Positions 13,310 to 26,559 of a DNA stretch of 64,000 nt are shown in pieces (positions within the stretch are counted from its first letter, which is position 1; every line of letters starts with the position of its first letter). The notes beneath the pieces were generated by a model that was not told the DNA's origin, did not search any database, and saw only the letters and a list, made by a program, of their open reading frames with translations. The position numbers and the translations under genes were made by a program. Origin of the DNA: Haemonchus contortus. Lineage: Eukaryota; Nematoda; Chromadorea; Rhabditida; Trichostrongylidae. Where the stretch lies: NCBI GenBank assembly GCA_000469685.2, contig LS997564.1, positions 41,992,240 through 42,056,239 on the forward strand. The letters are read 5' to 3'.

Positions 13310-14780
13310 CTGAAAAACAGATCTGAGTTTCTCAAAAGTAGGGTAGTCGCTCGTTTTCATTGAAACTCGAAGGCAACACACATCTCAACGACCGTGACCG
13401 TCGCAAAGGTCATGGAGAATTTGACGGAGTGCATAATGGAGCTACGTGAGCTAAAGCGTAAGTTAGTAAAGAAAGGAGGTAATGAAGAGAACGGAAAACA
13501 AACGAATTCATGTAGGCAGGGGGTAAAGAGAGAGTGAAAATCCGAATACCATGGGACTATGCCTACTCCTCTCAGGGTCCTACTAACGATTGGGTAAAAG
13601 AAGGTCTGCGCGATAGCGACGTCGGGCGATAGTTTTTGGTCCACTGGATAGCCTGGAGCCTCGATGATAGATTTCTAAGTTATTATGCTTTCTAAAACAA
13701 GATGGATTCATTTCTTCGATGGCGATGGGACTAGGCTTGCATTTGCAGAACCTGAGTTCGCTCTCTGCGACCAGGTCGTTGGAATGAGCGGGCACTAGTA
13801 ATATAGTAAAGGTTAAAAAATGCGCCCACTTCGAAAGAAGGACAAGTGTGGAAAAAGGGCTGGAGCCATTATCGGCTCCCAAACTACTATTATCGGTCTT
13901 TATTATGTGCGTAGTTATGCGCATGTGTGAATATTCTGAACAATACGTTTTTTTCTCAGTAAAGCACACGTTCGAGCCCACCTTTTTCTCGGGAATTAAG
14001 GGCGCAACGGAAGCAGGTGCTTTCAAATGGCAGGCAGTTCTGTCTCAGATTCGCGTTTCGATGAGAACTCAACGACCAGAGCAATTATTCGCGTTCTATG
14101 AGCGCCAAAGAGGTGGCCAGGCTCGTTCACACCTGAAGAGACTGAGGCCCTGCTTGATGACATCCCATGGAATCACGAGAGATCTGAGAAGTGGAAAGGG
14201 CAACGCCAGACTCGCTAAGGTTTCATTGAATTTGGGCAATTTCGGAAAGGGCAATTGGAGGGCAATGCATTGTTTGGTCTTATTCGGGAAAGTATTCAGA
14301 AGAAAGCAATAGATGGTCACGTGGAACAAGGTTGGTTGTAGGGGAGCGAGCTCCAAATCGCCATTGCTGATGAAACGAATAATGGGAGAAGCCGAACAAG
14401 TGATGGATGACGTTTTTTTGCTCCAGAACATGGGCCCTCACCAAAGCTCGTCTTCGTGCGTGGGCAAGAGAAGAAGAAGATGAAGGAGAGCACAGCTGAT
14501 AGAATTTCTAGGCAGGACTTGTGGTCATGATAAGAACCGTGCAATTTCCTCCTATTGAGGAGAAACGTCCCGCTCCGCCCGACCCGAAACGTCCCGCTCC
14601 CGTTTCTGTCTCTACAATTGAATTGGAGACCATCTGAGGGAAGGATCTACTAGTAGGTAAAATCACAAGCTCGATGAGCTCTCGAATTCATGACACTCCT
14701 GACATGAAGTAGTGCGGAATTAGGGAATCCTTTGTTTTTTTCGGACACCTTTCATTGTATTTTCGTAGGCCTTTCCAACT
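13310..14780. other. Upstream region of the channel gene; no supported gene
   Basis: Open frames exist on both strands (for example 13848-14312 + and 13583-14026 -), but they overlap each other and show no domain. A 15-bp GC-rich word (GAAACGTCCCGCTCC) occurs twice near 14557-14600. The channel promoter presumably lies just above 13310. Confidence 0.4.
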
Positions 14781-14794
14781 TCTTCATAGCCTTA

Positions 14795-15094
14795 AAAGGT
14801 AAAGGATAAAGTTTTTGGCGTTAATCAATCCTGTGTGAAGGATGTGCCCCGCACTTGACTTCCATTCAGAATCGTACTGGCGTAATAAGTGCGTTTGTGG
14901 CCTATACAATGACTTGCGTTGGCCAGCCGATGTTCAAGTCAGTGCTTTTATCCTCCCAGACGAGTCTGGTACCAATTCACCGACCCCGGAGGGATGGAAG
15001 GCTTGGTTGGCCTCGACGGATATCGATCCCGGATTCGACCCCCTGACCGTACGTGTGATATAGTGCGCCACTTGCCACTACACCACCTCCGCCC
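14795..15094 (-). mobile_element. tRNA-derived SINE, copy 1
   Basis: A 300-bp element with an RNA polymerase III type head at its high-coordinate end. On the minus strand it starts GGCGGAGGTGGTGTAGTGGC (A-box-like) and has a B-box-like GGGTCGAATCC. The body is homologous along its whole length to 57285-57587. It is flanked by 14-bp target duplications, 14781-14794 and 15095-15108 (TCTTCATAGC then C/T then TTA; one mismatch). No poly-A tail; the 3' end is rich in CCTTTA-like words. Confidence 0.8.
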
Positions 15095-15108
15095 TCTTCA
15101 TAGCTTTA

Positions 15109-18100
15109 TTTGTTAAAATGGTCAGAGGGAACAGGATGATCCGGGCCTGTTGAGCTTAAGCGCTGAAACCGAAGCTGAGTGCTTCTGATTCGATTTCGAG
15201 AGAATCACAGAAATGGGAAAATATGAAAGAACAATTATTCCGAATGATGGAAAACTTATATTATCCATAGATGCCGTTGGATTATTATTTTGAAGAGGCC
15301 ATTGCAAGGGCATTCATAAGTGACGAAGGATGGTGAGATGACGAGCTGCGAGAAGGAGCAGCCATCTCGCCGCGCACTTGCAGTTGAAGCACAGCGTGAG
15401 TGCTATCGGAGTTAGTGGGAAATCAGCTCGATTACGTCGTAAAAAAACTCCGCTTAGGGGCGATTTCGTAGGCCCGAAAAGTTCTTGGTTGGTTGCACTT
15501 TCGCGCAAGCAAAACTTCCGGCATCTCGAACGGTAAATGGAGAAGCATATCCACGCAGCGAGCTGGAAAAAAGGAGTTTTTGCCCACGAGGGAGACCACG
15601 CTGCTGTTATCTGCTTGGCTCATGCTGCATCTGCTCCTTGATGCAAATAGAAACCAAGCACTCCGAGAGATGGTTCCCAGACCAAATGTCTAATTGAATT
15701 CTACCCAAAACTCTCTTTTTATTGTACCTTTCACTACAGGAACAGTGTCAAGCACAACATCGAAACCACCCACGTAGGCTCGGTAGGCAAGAATTCTCTC
15801 AGGCGAGAAGGAAAAGAGCAATATGGGAAGCATAAGAACATCAAGGACATCAATTGGAAGGCGCCATGCCAGTCGGACCCCGGCAACCACTGACTGGATT
15901 TCTTAGGCGTTACCGAGGAGTAGGCCGGGAGATGGTATGAGCACAAGCTTTCATTGACTGCCTTAGCCAAGCCAGACACGAATGGAACTGTCACTTGAGC
16001 TATACTCAGAAAAACTTAGGTCTAAAGGGGCGACAGGTGAGAAAAACATTACGTGATCAGAAATCTCGCAGTTTTTCAGTAGGTAGCAAAATTTCATGAG
16101 AAGGCTAGAAAATTATTTTTAGGCTTATAGAGATGTCGCGGATCGATTCCGACAAGGAAAAAAGGCGGCTGTCTGAGATATGGAATGCCCTTTCATTCCT
16201 CGGAGTGGATTCCACTTCTGCTTAGAACTGGGATTTACAACATCGACAAGGGTTCGCTGGGTAGGGCGCTGTAGGATGGTGCGACGGACCGTGGCGAAGT
16301 TCCACCTACTCTCGTAACTTGCGGTGCACTGAAGCAGTAGGTGTAGGCCCTGGGCTTCGAAAGAATTGGGTCAACGTTCGGATCACCTCAAGCAAATCAA
16401 ACAGGAACAAGAGTCAAAAGAGTCAAAGGATACAACGTCAATAGCCTTGGTGGGGGTGTTCTGGTAGTCAATGCTGTGATTGTTAGTGCAAAAATATTAC
16501 TGGCAATGAAGCTGTGCCATATGGAGGCTTGCTGAATAGAGTTCTTAATAGTGTCCCACACAGACAAGAGGCTAATCGAGAATTCCAAGAAATTCCATTG
16601 AACAGCTGCCTACTTGTTAAGGTCTTTCTCAGTAAGAGCTGGTTTCAGGAGGATGTTTGAAAAACGCGAACCAATTGGGATCATTTCAGGATGAACGCAA
16701 TATAGTCCTCCACCAAATCAATTCCGTCGCCATTGTACGTGAATAAGGACTGAGAACTAGAAAACGTGATATCTGTTGGTATCTCGTGGTCATGAAGCTT
16801 TTTTGTCCTGCCTAGGGATAAGGATTTTAGACCTCTTTCAAATGAATACCGGACCTTCGATTCTGCTCAATATTGAGCTAAAAAAGTAGAGATGCTGAAC
16901 ATGGCTGTGGTATCTGAAAATTCCCTCTCTGTGGTTCGCCATTAAGTACGAGGAAGGTTTTTCGTAGTAGAAGAGCTAACAATGTGGTATAGAAATAAGT
17001 ATTATTATGAAAATAAAGAGCTTTGTACTTTGTGAAAAGAGGCTAATATTTCGGGAGGGCACTCAATGTTCTCGTAGCAGAGAGGCCTCTATCCTTTTGA
17101 CCACTACAGATGCAGACTATTCCTAGAAAGACATCCGTTCATTCAGTGCCAGCAGAGAAGAGGAGAGTAGGCAGAGGAAGTAGTGAAGCCAACAGAAATA
17201 GTTTTTGAAACGCACGTAAGGTAGATGGTTCCGTTTCTTGATTAAATGAAGCCTGCCATCAAAACCCTGAGCAAGTTCTAAGCGGAATCTGGTCAAAGAC
17301 GATGGAAAATAGTAGTATTGAGAAGTTCCATGTGTTTCTGATTTCCCACGATGTAAAGTCAGTTGAGTTGTGATAATGTGTTAATAATAGAGACCATACT
17401 AATCACTTGACAACTCGATCCAAGAGAAAAGCGTTCATGAATGACATGTTGGCGGTTTCACCTACATCAATCGCCTATACCGTAGGAGCAACAGAAGGCA
17501 ATCAATAGACGTATCGATCGAAAGAAACATAGCTATAAATTGCCTTCGAGTATTGGCTTCTGGCACTTACTGGAGAACTTTTCAGGACCCAAGGAGCAGA
17601 TACCAAGCAGCAGCCATGTAGGAGCGCCTGGGAGGCAAAATGCCCAGGTTCCCAATCACACGCTGGGTCCAACAAAAGCGCGTCACTTCATTACGTAGTG
17701 TAAACATTTTGTCAGTTGATGTCCTCGAGTCGATCTCGGAGAAGAGAAATGAGAAGAGTGATTAATTGGAATTGAAAAGCCCGACAACCTGGGCGCTAAC
17801 CAGCAATTATTGCATGTGAGTGGCCGGTCGTTGCCTCTCAAGAGTGATTCATAGGTTTGTGTGTGTGGGAAGAGTGTAAAATGATGAGTTTACTGAGTTC
17901 TCCAAATGTTCTGGGAGTTTTTTTTTACCAAAGCAAATGCGACAGGAGACTTGCTGTTGTCTGGGAAAAAGTTGCACTACATAACGGACTTTTTTGTCCC
18001 ATGAACTTTGAGCGGAATGTTGGAGATCTGTCCTCTGACAAGACAATATTTTTTAGCATCTGGATAGCTATCGGTAGATTAGGAAGGTAAAAGAGCTTTC

Positions 18101-21100
18101 ATTTCCGATCCACTACAATCTCATAGCTATTCCCTTTCTGGATCTCCCACTAATATTCACCAGTTACCGAGGATTTAAGAAATTTATTCTTCAGCAGCAG
18201 AAAGCCTAAAATCGTACAATCACAGGAAAGTCGAGACTTTTGAGTTCGAAGTCACAGCCAGAAGTTTTCTCCCATCACTCCGTTCCGATAACATGTCATC
18301 CTCGGGGTTTCCCAAAAGGATCTGCGCAGGAGGTGGGTCTGATCATCGCGCTCTGTTGCTGGCAGGAGGGTTTGTCGAAAGTGAAATCTCCAAAGTGCAA
18401 TTCGACAATTTCATTCACACCATAATAGGTTTGTTTGGGTGAAGTAACATTGGAAAAACATCGAGCGACATTCTTAGAAATATAGCAGAAGTTATTTGAC
18501 CCGATATGATACGGTATTAGCTACTCCAAGGTAATATTGCTATACTCATCTGAACATGTTCCTTTTTTCCTAGGAAAACAAACTGGGGAAAACGACTTCA
18601 ACATGGCTGGAAATGTGTTCATAACGAATAGCGGACCCTTGACCGTGAGGTTCAACTTACGCATTTCGATGGGAGAATCTCACAAGCTCTGACTGATATT
18701 CGAGACTCTTGACGTTGCGGGAGTCGCTAATGAAAAAGGAAACAATCCATGTTTCTCACTCGGCTCAGGGCTGAACCTTTCGAAGTGGGCAAGGTGGGCA
18801 TGTGCCCATGGAACAAGGCCACATTTGGGAAAAAGGTGGTACCCTTAAATACTCCCAAAATCTCAATGCTATCAGATACCGTAATCTGTGTAAAAAATGT
18901 AGTTTTCAGATTCGCCTTTAGTCAGGTGAGGGGAACATTTAGAATGTTTCAAATATTTTTGAGATTCTGAAAACATCCGCTCTCCACCACATAAACACCC
19001 ATCACAGAAGAAAAATGACCAATCGTAATCGCACCGAACCATAATCGAAAATTCAAAACGCCTAAACCAAACTATTGGTGTCAGTCTGTTCGAAAAAGGT
19101 ATTGGGACCATCTCCCACACTTGACAGTAGTGACAGTAGTAAAAGGATAGGATGTACCATTCGAGCGCTCAAAACTGTACAAACTTATAATTGAAAAAAA
19201 TTGGCAGATGAGCAGACAAAAGTAACGGAAATCATCAATTAAAATACATTAGAATGTTCCAGAATCATCTTGAGCATATAGTAAGGAGGAATATGCCAGG
19301 AGTTTCTGAAAGGCTGTTCATGAAACTCTTCATCAGTTGTCAAAGCTTCAAAGGAAAAAGAATGAATGACATGAGTAAATGACAAAGCGCCAGTGAAAAA
19401 GACAAACAGGTGTTCCGCCGGAGGAAAGTCGCGATTTCATGACACTAAACTATATTTTCCTTTAATTCGTCAGAAGTTTCGTGATTTCTCAACTCAAAGA
19501 GAAGAAATGAAGTGGCTGGGAATGTTGGGGGATTGAAAGCCCCGGGCCACGTAAGTGTAAAAGTGCGTAGGTCGCTCATATTAGAAAACGCCAAAATATG
19601 TACCGGCAGCATAGAAGTGATCCCGGTGATACCCAGAGCGACGTCAGCGCCTTTGTGGGATCCCGTGTCACTGCAGCTCTGCACTTTTTTTGAAGTAAGA
19701 TTAGTGCACTGCATTGCATTGGTAAAGACATCACGAGAATGAAGAATTTACAAGGTAGGAGACCACGCCTGCGACCCACGCGCTTCCTTACTGAAACAAG
19801 CAAAAGACCGAATATCTCCCAGGCATACCCACAGCTCTCAACAGTGAGACGTTGCTTTGGAAGGCTCGTTGAAAAACAACAAATGTTGTGTAGTTAATGG
19901 GATTAGCTGTGGAGTGAGGAAATTTTTAGCGACAAGGAAATGCCTGTTGATGCACGGGTGGTCCTGGAAAAGACGAATGGGTGTGGTTACAAAGTGACTG
20001 ACGAAAGGTGAATATCGAAGGGAGATTAAAGCTCGGAGGGAAACCCGCTCAGGTTCGTCGAGTTTTCCATTGCTCCCGGACTGCTTGATTAGTTTCAGAC
20101 TAATCTGCTAGGACAAAAGCACTGGTTTATACATCGGCTTCCCACAGCGAGATGCTTCATTGATAGGAGCATCCCACCAGCAAGACCAATCCACACCAAA
20201 AGACTACCCTTCATTCTTTTTCGCGAATGAGCAACAAACAATTTATTCTTTCGCCGGAGTTGATTAGGAACCACAATTAAAGCAGTAAAATTCATCAGAC
20301 AAAATTAAAAGAGCGAGAGATTCTTTCAGTTCAAGAACGACTTTGCAGCACCTCCGACGAATGTCGCCGCCATGGAACAGAAGATTGAAAAGCGCCTCGT
20401 TTACCGTCATTTCCTTTTAACGATTCTTCATTTAGGATTTCTGTTGACCTCAGCGTGATAGAGCTTATATACAGAACTCGAGAAGATCTTAAGCAAACAA
20501 TTCAGTAATTCAGCAATTAGACTTTTTTAAGCAAACGAGCTTAGGATGATGCCTACTGAAGTGCACTTAAATGGAAAAAAATCAGGACCATCTCGCGTTC
20601 CTCACCCCGGACTACTCGGGGAGCTTTTACCCCCGCCCTGAAAGGGGGAGTGGTAAGTAGGATCGAAATGGTCGCTCGAGGCGAGAAAGACGCCGCGCGC
20701 GAAGGAATGTAGCAGGATGCAGCCGCACGTAAGAAATACAGGAACAAAAGAACTAACAGTAGAATCATGGCAAAAGTAATAATCGCATAGCGGTTCAGCT
20801 GTATGACGAACGCTAGAACTGTTCTAATGAGGCAAATGGTCCGCGACAGCCGCGTGCGGCAGATCGAATCCACAAATCCGTTCCTACTGCTCGTCTCCCC
20901 CCTGAAGAAAGGGTGTTTTTTGAACAAATGGAAAGCATCTTTATAAAAAGCCAAGGGTGATGAGGTACATAAGTACAGGACCTACCAGAGACCGCAAGTT
21001 ATGATCGAGTTCCAGCGAAACCGAGCGAAAAGTTGTGAATAATTTGAACATTGTAAACAAACGAGATTGCTGATTTTGCTCGTTTCCTCCGTTTCCTTGG

Positions 21101-21553
21101 CAAGTTTGAGGCTCAATCCTGACTTAGCCACAAAAACGTGGACGAGAACAATGCGAGTAGTGGGGCTGTTGTTGATCAAAGGGAAACATCCGCAGTTAAA
21201 AGCAGAAAAGTAGTTTCTGGCTCATTACGAGCATTTAATTGGTAACAGCTGCAGACGCAGGAAGCCCATGGGAGCTAATACAACTACCTAATGGAGAAAG
21301 AAAACAAGAGTAGCAGTATAAGGAGATGAAGGGTACGTTTCTAACGTGAACTGGGTGATTGCTCCAATTAGATGGTAATGTGGAAGACGCTGTTGATCGA
21401 ATTAATCCAGTCAGCCCGAATTAGTCTGTGGGGGAACCTCCCCCACAAGGAATAACGTAATATTTCTTCAGGCAGCTACAAACATGAGAAGAAATTCCAC
21501 AGAACATGGAATTGTATCAGCTTGAAAGTTTCTCCTTTCAATTGTGCAAGTGT
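15109..21553. other. Long gene-poor stretch
   Basis: I see no multi-exon model I can defend. The minus-strand frame 15890-15690 contains a hydrophobic run (LDVLMLPILLFSF) that could belong to a membrane protein, but it has no supported splice partners. At 20.55-20.95 kb there is a GC-rich island. A small GC hairpin (TGTGGGGG / CCCCCACA) lies near 21428. Confidence 0.4.
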
Positions 21554-21829
21554 TTAAGGATTCATAAATTCGTAGCCCGAGTTTTTGGCAACTTTTCCAG
21601 GGAATATAGTAGTCATGGCGACTGACAGGAACATTGCCACAAATCCATTACATTTCTTTGGCTTCTTCCGAAAAGAAACGTATTGGTTATGTTTCAGAGT
21701 TTCAACGGCTTGAACAAAGCGACTATCCACATAGTAGGAGCCGGAAAGGGGCTCAGTAGAAGGGTTAATTTGATTAACAATGGAAAACATGGGTAGTACG
21801 TCAGCGAACGAAATCGATTCCTTATGCGT
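21554..21829 (-). CDS. Candidate terminal exon, unknown protein
   Basis: Open frame on the minus strand running into a stop at 21554. It has protein-like composition: SYYVDSRFVQAVETLKHNQ, then a basic run FRKKPKKC, then a hydrophobic segment (FVAMFLSVAMTTIF). No family is recognised and no certain upstream exon is found. It could be a piece of a membrane protein gene or a chance frame. Confidence 0.2.
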   Translation of the reverse strand, partial: THKESISFADVLPMFSIVNQINPSTEPLSGSYYVDSRFVQAVETLKHNQYVSFRKKPKKCNGFVAMFLSVAMTTIFPGKVAKNSGYEFMNP

Positions 21830-22716
21830 AATTTACCGATTTTAGTAGATCCGATAAAAGTAACCACGGAATGAGCATGTAGGTACCTTGGATATTTGAG
21901 AACTGCCTCCTTCATGTACGATTTTCAATAAACGAAGTAATTTGAGGACTTTGCAGACGTGATTGATAGGTTGAAGAGTTCCTTTGGTGAGTTTTTCCGT
22001 GCTGTCCTCAACGGTCCCTGGAATGTCAACAGTGATGCTTTTGGTCCGATATTTTTCGGGGCTCAGGTTTAGTTACTTCTGATTATTAGCAAAAGACTGA
22101 TCAGAACTGCACAATTGAGCAGATCAAAACGGTGTCCCGGAACTTTGTCATTAGCAGGCGACCCACAGCCGTGGACGGTCGCTGTTACTTCATCTTACAG
22201 AGTGCCGCAAACTTTGATGTTTTCTCCCTGTGTTTCCGTGTTCTATTCTCATTTCATCATGATGCTTTATCGCTGTTTTCCTGCATTACATTTGATTTTC
22301 TTTTCGAGGTAATTTTCATTTAAGGTGTCAGGGAAAGAGACGTCCAAAGGGGGTTGGGGAGGGGGACGGGCGGTGGGAAGGTGTGCGAAGGGTGCTCGAA
22401 TTTGGACGTAGGGATGGAGTAGTGAAGAGTAGAGCAGCCACTATGTGTTCAATCCGTGAGCAAAAATTAAGATTCTTGGGAAGAGTATGGAATTCCGGTC
22501 GGGTTACTAAGAGGATATAAAGATGACAGCTTTTTCTGCATGCCGAGAACTGACTTTTCTGTCGGTTCGTTCCTGCAAGTATTCGTGTCGATCTGTTACG
22601 CATTCGAGTAGCTTAACCATGTCAAGTGGGGAATGAGTTCGTGGAATTCGCATGCCAAACTGACTTGGATGCTTTTCGAAGCTACCTAGGAATCACGATA
22701 CGGTGAAAATGTAGTT

Positions 22717-22760
22717 GGGGGGGGGGGGGAGAGGGGGGGGGGGGGGGCGGGGAGGGGGGG
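22717..22760. repeat. Compound poly-G tract
   Basis: Runs of 13 and 15 Gs with short interruptions, followed by more G-rich sequence. It could form G-quadruplexes on the plus strand. Similar tracts recur across the window. Confidence 0.9.
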
Positions 22761-23336
22761 TGCCATGACCTTTTGTCCTCTGCGTCTTTTCAACTCTTAC
22801 CCCATCTAATAATCTTAGCCATCCCGGAGCTCCTTCCCTTCTAAAAGTTAGGAAAGGAGGTCCTGGGTGGGCGATCAAATTGGATGTTCGATTCTTATTC
22901 TATTCCAGCTTTTTGCACGAGATGACCACCTTTCTCACCCCGCAGAGCACAAAAAGGCTGTGGCACCCCCAACTACATTTTCACCTCACGATACATAAGA
23001 AAGTGAACTCTGCTGGTGATGAAAATTGAAAAGACTATAGGTTTTGATTATTCAACAGTATCTCCGAAAAGTCCAACACTTCGAAAATGCAACTGTCGTC
23101 ATTAGTGCAAACAAAGTTGTCCTCATTTCAGAAAAATTGCTATGGTTTGTTGCAAAATCGAGGATTGCAGAGGAGTGTACAATGCTCTGAAAGCTGAAAA
23201 AGTCTCACCACAGAGTTAGAGATCGAACACACAGTAGCTGCTCTGCTCTACCCGAGCGAGTCAGCGACTGGACCTGCAGCTAATCATTTCTCTGATGATG
23301 GTTTGATTCATTTCGTTAGAATATAAGAACTTTTAG

Positions 23337-23578
23337 TTGTAAAGGCTGGTCTTTGTAGGACTAGACGTATCATTTTCGTGGAAAATGTGGATCCGCTCCC
23401 TCTTTGTGAGCCACCCAGTAGCCAGGCACTTGCTCAGATCCGAAGGAGGACTGTGGAGGTATTTTTTTGAGTGAAAATGTTTTTTTGAAATTTTCCTCAA
23501 CCTTCTATTGCTATTTTTTCACAGTGTGCGTGCGATGTCAAAGCTCGCAGTATTGACGAGTTTTGGGCTGATCCTTGA
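23337..23578 (+). CDS. 3' end of an unknown gene (two exons)
   Basis: Exon 23337-23458 and exon 23525-23578 join in phase 0 across a 66-nt GT..CACAG intron and end at TGA 23576-23578. The joined protein contains IIFVENVDPLPLCEPPSSQ, ALAQIRRRTVE, then CACDVKARSIDEFWADP at the C-terminus. The reading frame stays open in both exons and the intron is a typical nematode length, which favours a real gene. The family is unknown. The exon start uses a TTTTAG acceptor, and upstream exons were not located. Confidence 0.42.
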
Positions 23579-24754
23579 CCCCAGGTGGAACACGAACCCC
23601 TTCTTGTGCTTTCAAGGCACCGTGCTATATCTCTTCCACCAACTAGACCCCGCTTGTCACCACCCTCTTGAAAGGATTACCTAAAAAGAAGGCCGCGCAG
23701 ACAATATCCATTGTCGAAGAGGGAGAATGAAGCGAACGCCAGGAAGATAAGAAAGAAACAATCTGCTCTTTGCTTCTCATGTTTACTAATCTACTATTTT
23801 GACATATAAGCAGTCCAATACCAAAAAGAGTTTGGTCTGCGCAGTAACAACAACATTCGTTCGTCTCCTCGACTTGTCGATCAATCGATTGAACACAATC
23901 CTTGTAGTGATTTTTCTTTTGGGCCGTAGGTAGGAAATCGAAACAAACATGCCTGTCGTCATCTCAATGTCGCGCAAAGCCAAGAGCGAACTGGTTGGCA
24001 ACAACCATGCAATGGCACGGGAAGAGCCACGGCTTTAGAGTAGTGCAATTAGTCATAGCCGTTCAGATGTGCTTCATTTTTACGACTACACATGGAATTC
24101 ACTTCTGAAGGTGGTTGTACCCCCCTGAAAGAGTTGAGAAGCGCCTGAGAGTCCTTCCGGTGTCGCGTAGTACCGTGCCTCCCTATAATTTCTATTTGCC
24201 ACACACTTGCCGCTGTTTGAGAGCGAGCTTTTATTTGAACCAAGCTCGCGATTCCATTCACTCGCCGCCTGCTCGGCGAACGAGAACGATGAGCACATTC
24301 TCACCCAACAACCCTATCACGTGGAACGCTTCTTCCCAAGTCTCCCATTACAATTTTGTCATAGCTCTCATGTGTTTAAGGGGAAGTGTCTTTGATTTGT
24401 CTGCTCCATGCTTTGTTTTACTTCCGAAGTTTTATCAGTCTGTGTTGTGCTGTGTTTAGCCGTTCATTCATCTGGAGTAAAGTTGTAGATTTAGTTTAGG
24501 ATCCCAGAAGCCTTAAGTTATATTTCTGCTCCGGCGAACGGCGAAGGGGCGGGTAGGGGGCGTGTTAGTCGTCCAGGCTGTAATGTCGTCGTCCCCACAG
24601 ACTATCCGTGGGGCCCCCATGCTTTCCAAGGCCTGTTACTGTTACCCCACGGCAGGGAATGAATTCTATACGTAGTAGTTAGTAGTGCGTATATGTTACT
24701 ACCAAAACGCAGTTTACATGTGATTCCATCGAACTCGGTCAACTCGCCATTTGA

Positions 24755-25160
24755 GTTGCCGGCACTATTTACCTTTTACTGATTCACTTTGTCGAGTATG
24801 AGCTGGATTTCGATCGAATTTTTTTCAAGAAGATGAAACCGACTAGAAACTTGCCTAGAGGGGTAATTTGACCCGTAGAGCAAGATATCGCATCCATTCG
24901 TCATGAAAACTTTGTACTTCGTAGTTAAGGGCAAGTCTTCAGCAAGATTGGTGACCAAGCTCCAATTAGCCCCGGAGCCTGTGGCGCGAGCGCTAGGCAT
25001 CTTTATTACGAATGGATGCGATATTCTTGTCCTACTGGTCAAATTACCTCTCTAGGCAAGTTTCTAGTCGATTTCATCTTCTTGAAAAAAATTCGATGCA
25101 AACCCAGCCCATTCTCGACAAAGTGGGGCAGTAAAGGGTAAATGGGGCCGAGTTGTCTTT
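24755..25160. repeat. Large imperfect inverted repeat (fold-back element or MITE)
   Basis: A left arm of about 24771-24905 and a right arm of about 25006-25140 are inverted copies with scattered mismatches, around a spacer of about 100 bp (24906-25005). The best-conserved core includes CGAATTTTTTTCAAGAAGAT and ACTAGAAACTTGCCTAGAG in both arms. Similarity fades toward 24755 and 25160. Possible origins are a fold-back transposon, a MITE, or an inverted local duplication. Confidence 0.8.
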
Positions 25161-26216
25161 TACCTCTTTCTCGAAAACGAGCTTCCCGGCAAGCGACTAG
25201 TACGGGCCCGTCCCGTGCTCCTACGCATTCCACGTCACTTTGATCCAGATCAGGATCTTTCCGATGGATCTGATTCAAAAAACTGCCAATGCAAATAGCA
25301 ACCCTGTTGAGCTCCGATCTTAATGACTGGGTTGATGCTTGCGAAATACCTCCCATATCTCCCACATCCAGGAAATTTTCATCACCTATATCACCTGTCC
25401 TTCCGTTGATCATCGATTTCCTCCAGCGGACGTCAGCAACATCCCCATTCATATTTGAAACTTTCGTATTTTCAAAAAAAAATCGCTTTTTTCACATAAA
25501 TTTCATTTCGTCTGAACACTGAAAACCCCATTAGCTTCGACCACAGCTGGTCCGATCACATGTTGTTTGAAAAAATCATAGAATGCTGTAATATTGGTTG
25601 ACGTCGCACGTCTCATCAGCTGCTAAACATCGAAGCAAACAGTTTTAAACTCGAATTTTCGCTGAAGGATCCCCTCACTCGCTGATGTTTTACTGATCGT
25701 CCCTTTCAGCACCAAAGTGACCCCATCTACAAACAGAAACCACTAACCGCCAAGTGGTCCCCCTCGGGCAGAAAAAGGTTAGGCAAAACGTGAGAGGGGA
25801 ACGTTTCTTTTCGATAGCATTATCTGGTTCATTATCTATCAGTTATGGAACGCAGTGGTACATAGAGAAGCTCCCACTAGCTCCCGTGAGCCCGGAATTT
25901 CTCCCGTATGTTGATTTTGCGAGTTACTCAAGATGCGAGTTCGATAGTTCTCTTGCATGATCAACAATTTACTGCTATTCGAGAAACAGCAACGGCATTT
26001 CCCCGAAGACAACCCTTAACAAGAGCTAGTGGTTTTCAAGAGACTTTTCATTTTCGGAAAATTTAGGGATAATCTCCAATGGTGTCTCCATTTCCTCATA
26101 ACCGTCTTTCATGAAGGGCTCATAGCAGCCTCTGAACTTTTGAGCATTTTCCAGATAGGGCAGCTAAGGAAGCTTCCCTAGAAGCAGTGCATTTTTTTGA
26201 ACAGTGCCATTCAGAA
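25161..26216. other. No gene recognised
   Basis: A minus-strand open frame (25452-25039) starts here and runs into the right arm of the inverted repeat. Its composition is protein-like (VDVGDMGG-like acidic segment, then a basic CREARFRERGKRQ) but I recognise no domain; it may be part of a repeated hookworm element. The rest is AT-rich and non-coding. Confidence 0.3.
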
Positions 26217-26440
26217 GCACAAGGTCGCGCTGAAATTTTGTATTTTCAAGATAAACAATTGAGAGCAAACGTTTTGAACACCAATAGTTGTTTCGTCTCA
26301 ATGAGTAAAGAACCTTCATTGACGAATCTTGGCATCTTTCAGATTATCTTTTTTCTAGTTGAGAAATTTCCTTTTTCATATTTACAAGGTCGCTGAGAAT
26401 TTGTACAATTTTTCAGTATTAATAGCAAACGTGGAACAGT
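26217..26440. repeat. Degenerate direct repeat, about 60 bp, two copies
   Basis: Blocks near 26219-26280 and 26387-26438 share AAGGTCGC, a T-rich middle and AGCAAACGT followed by GAACA. They are about 165 bp apart. Probably remnants of a duplicated repeat. Confidence 0.45.
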
Positions 26441-26559
26441 TAGAAGGCTATGATTCCACGTAATTCGGAGTCAATATCAAGTCACCTTCCTGGCCTACTG
26501 GGAAAGAAGTGCAGGGCAGTCCACTGCCATCTTTGTGACAAGCCCCGGTGATTGTCTGC

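Noticed and set aside
13848..14312. 154-codon plus-strand open frame
   Set aside because: It overlaps a minus-strand frame of similar size, has no domain or splice signals, and composition does not favour either strand.
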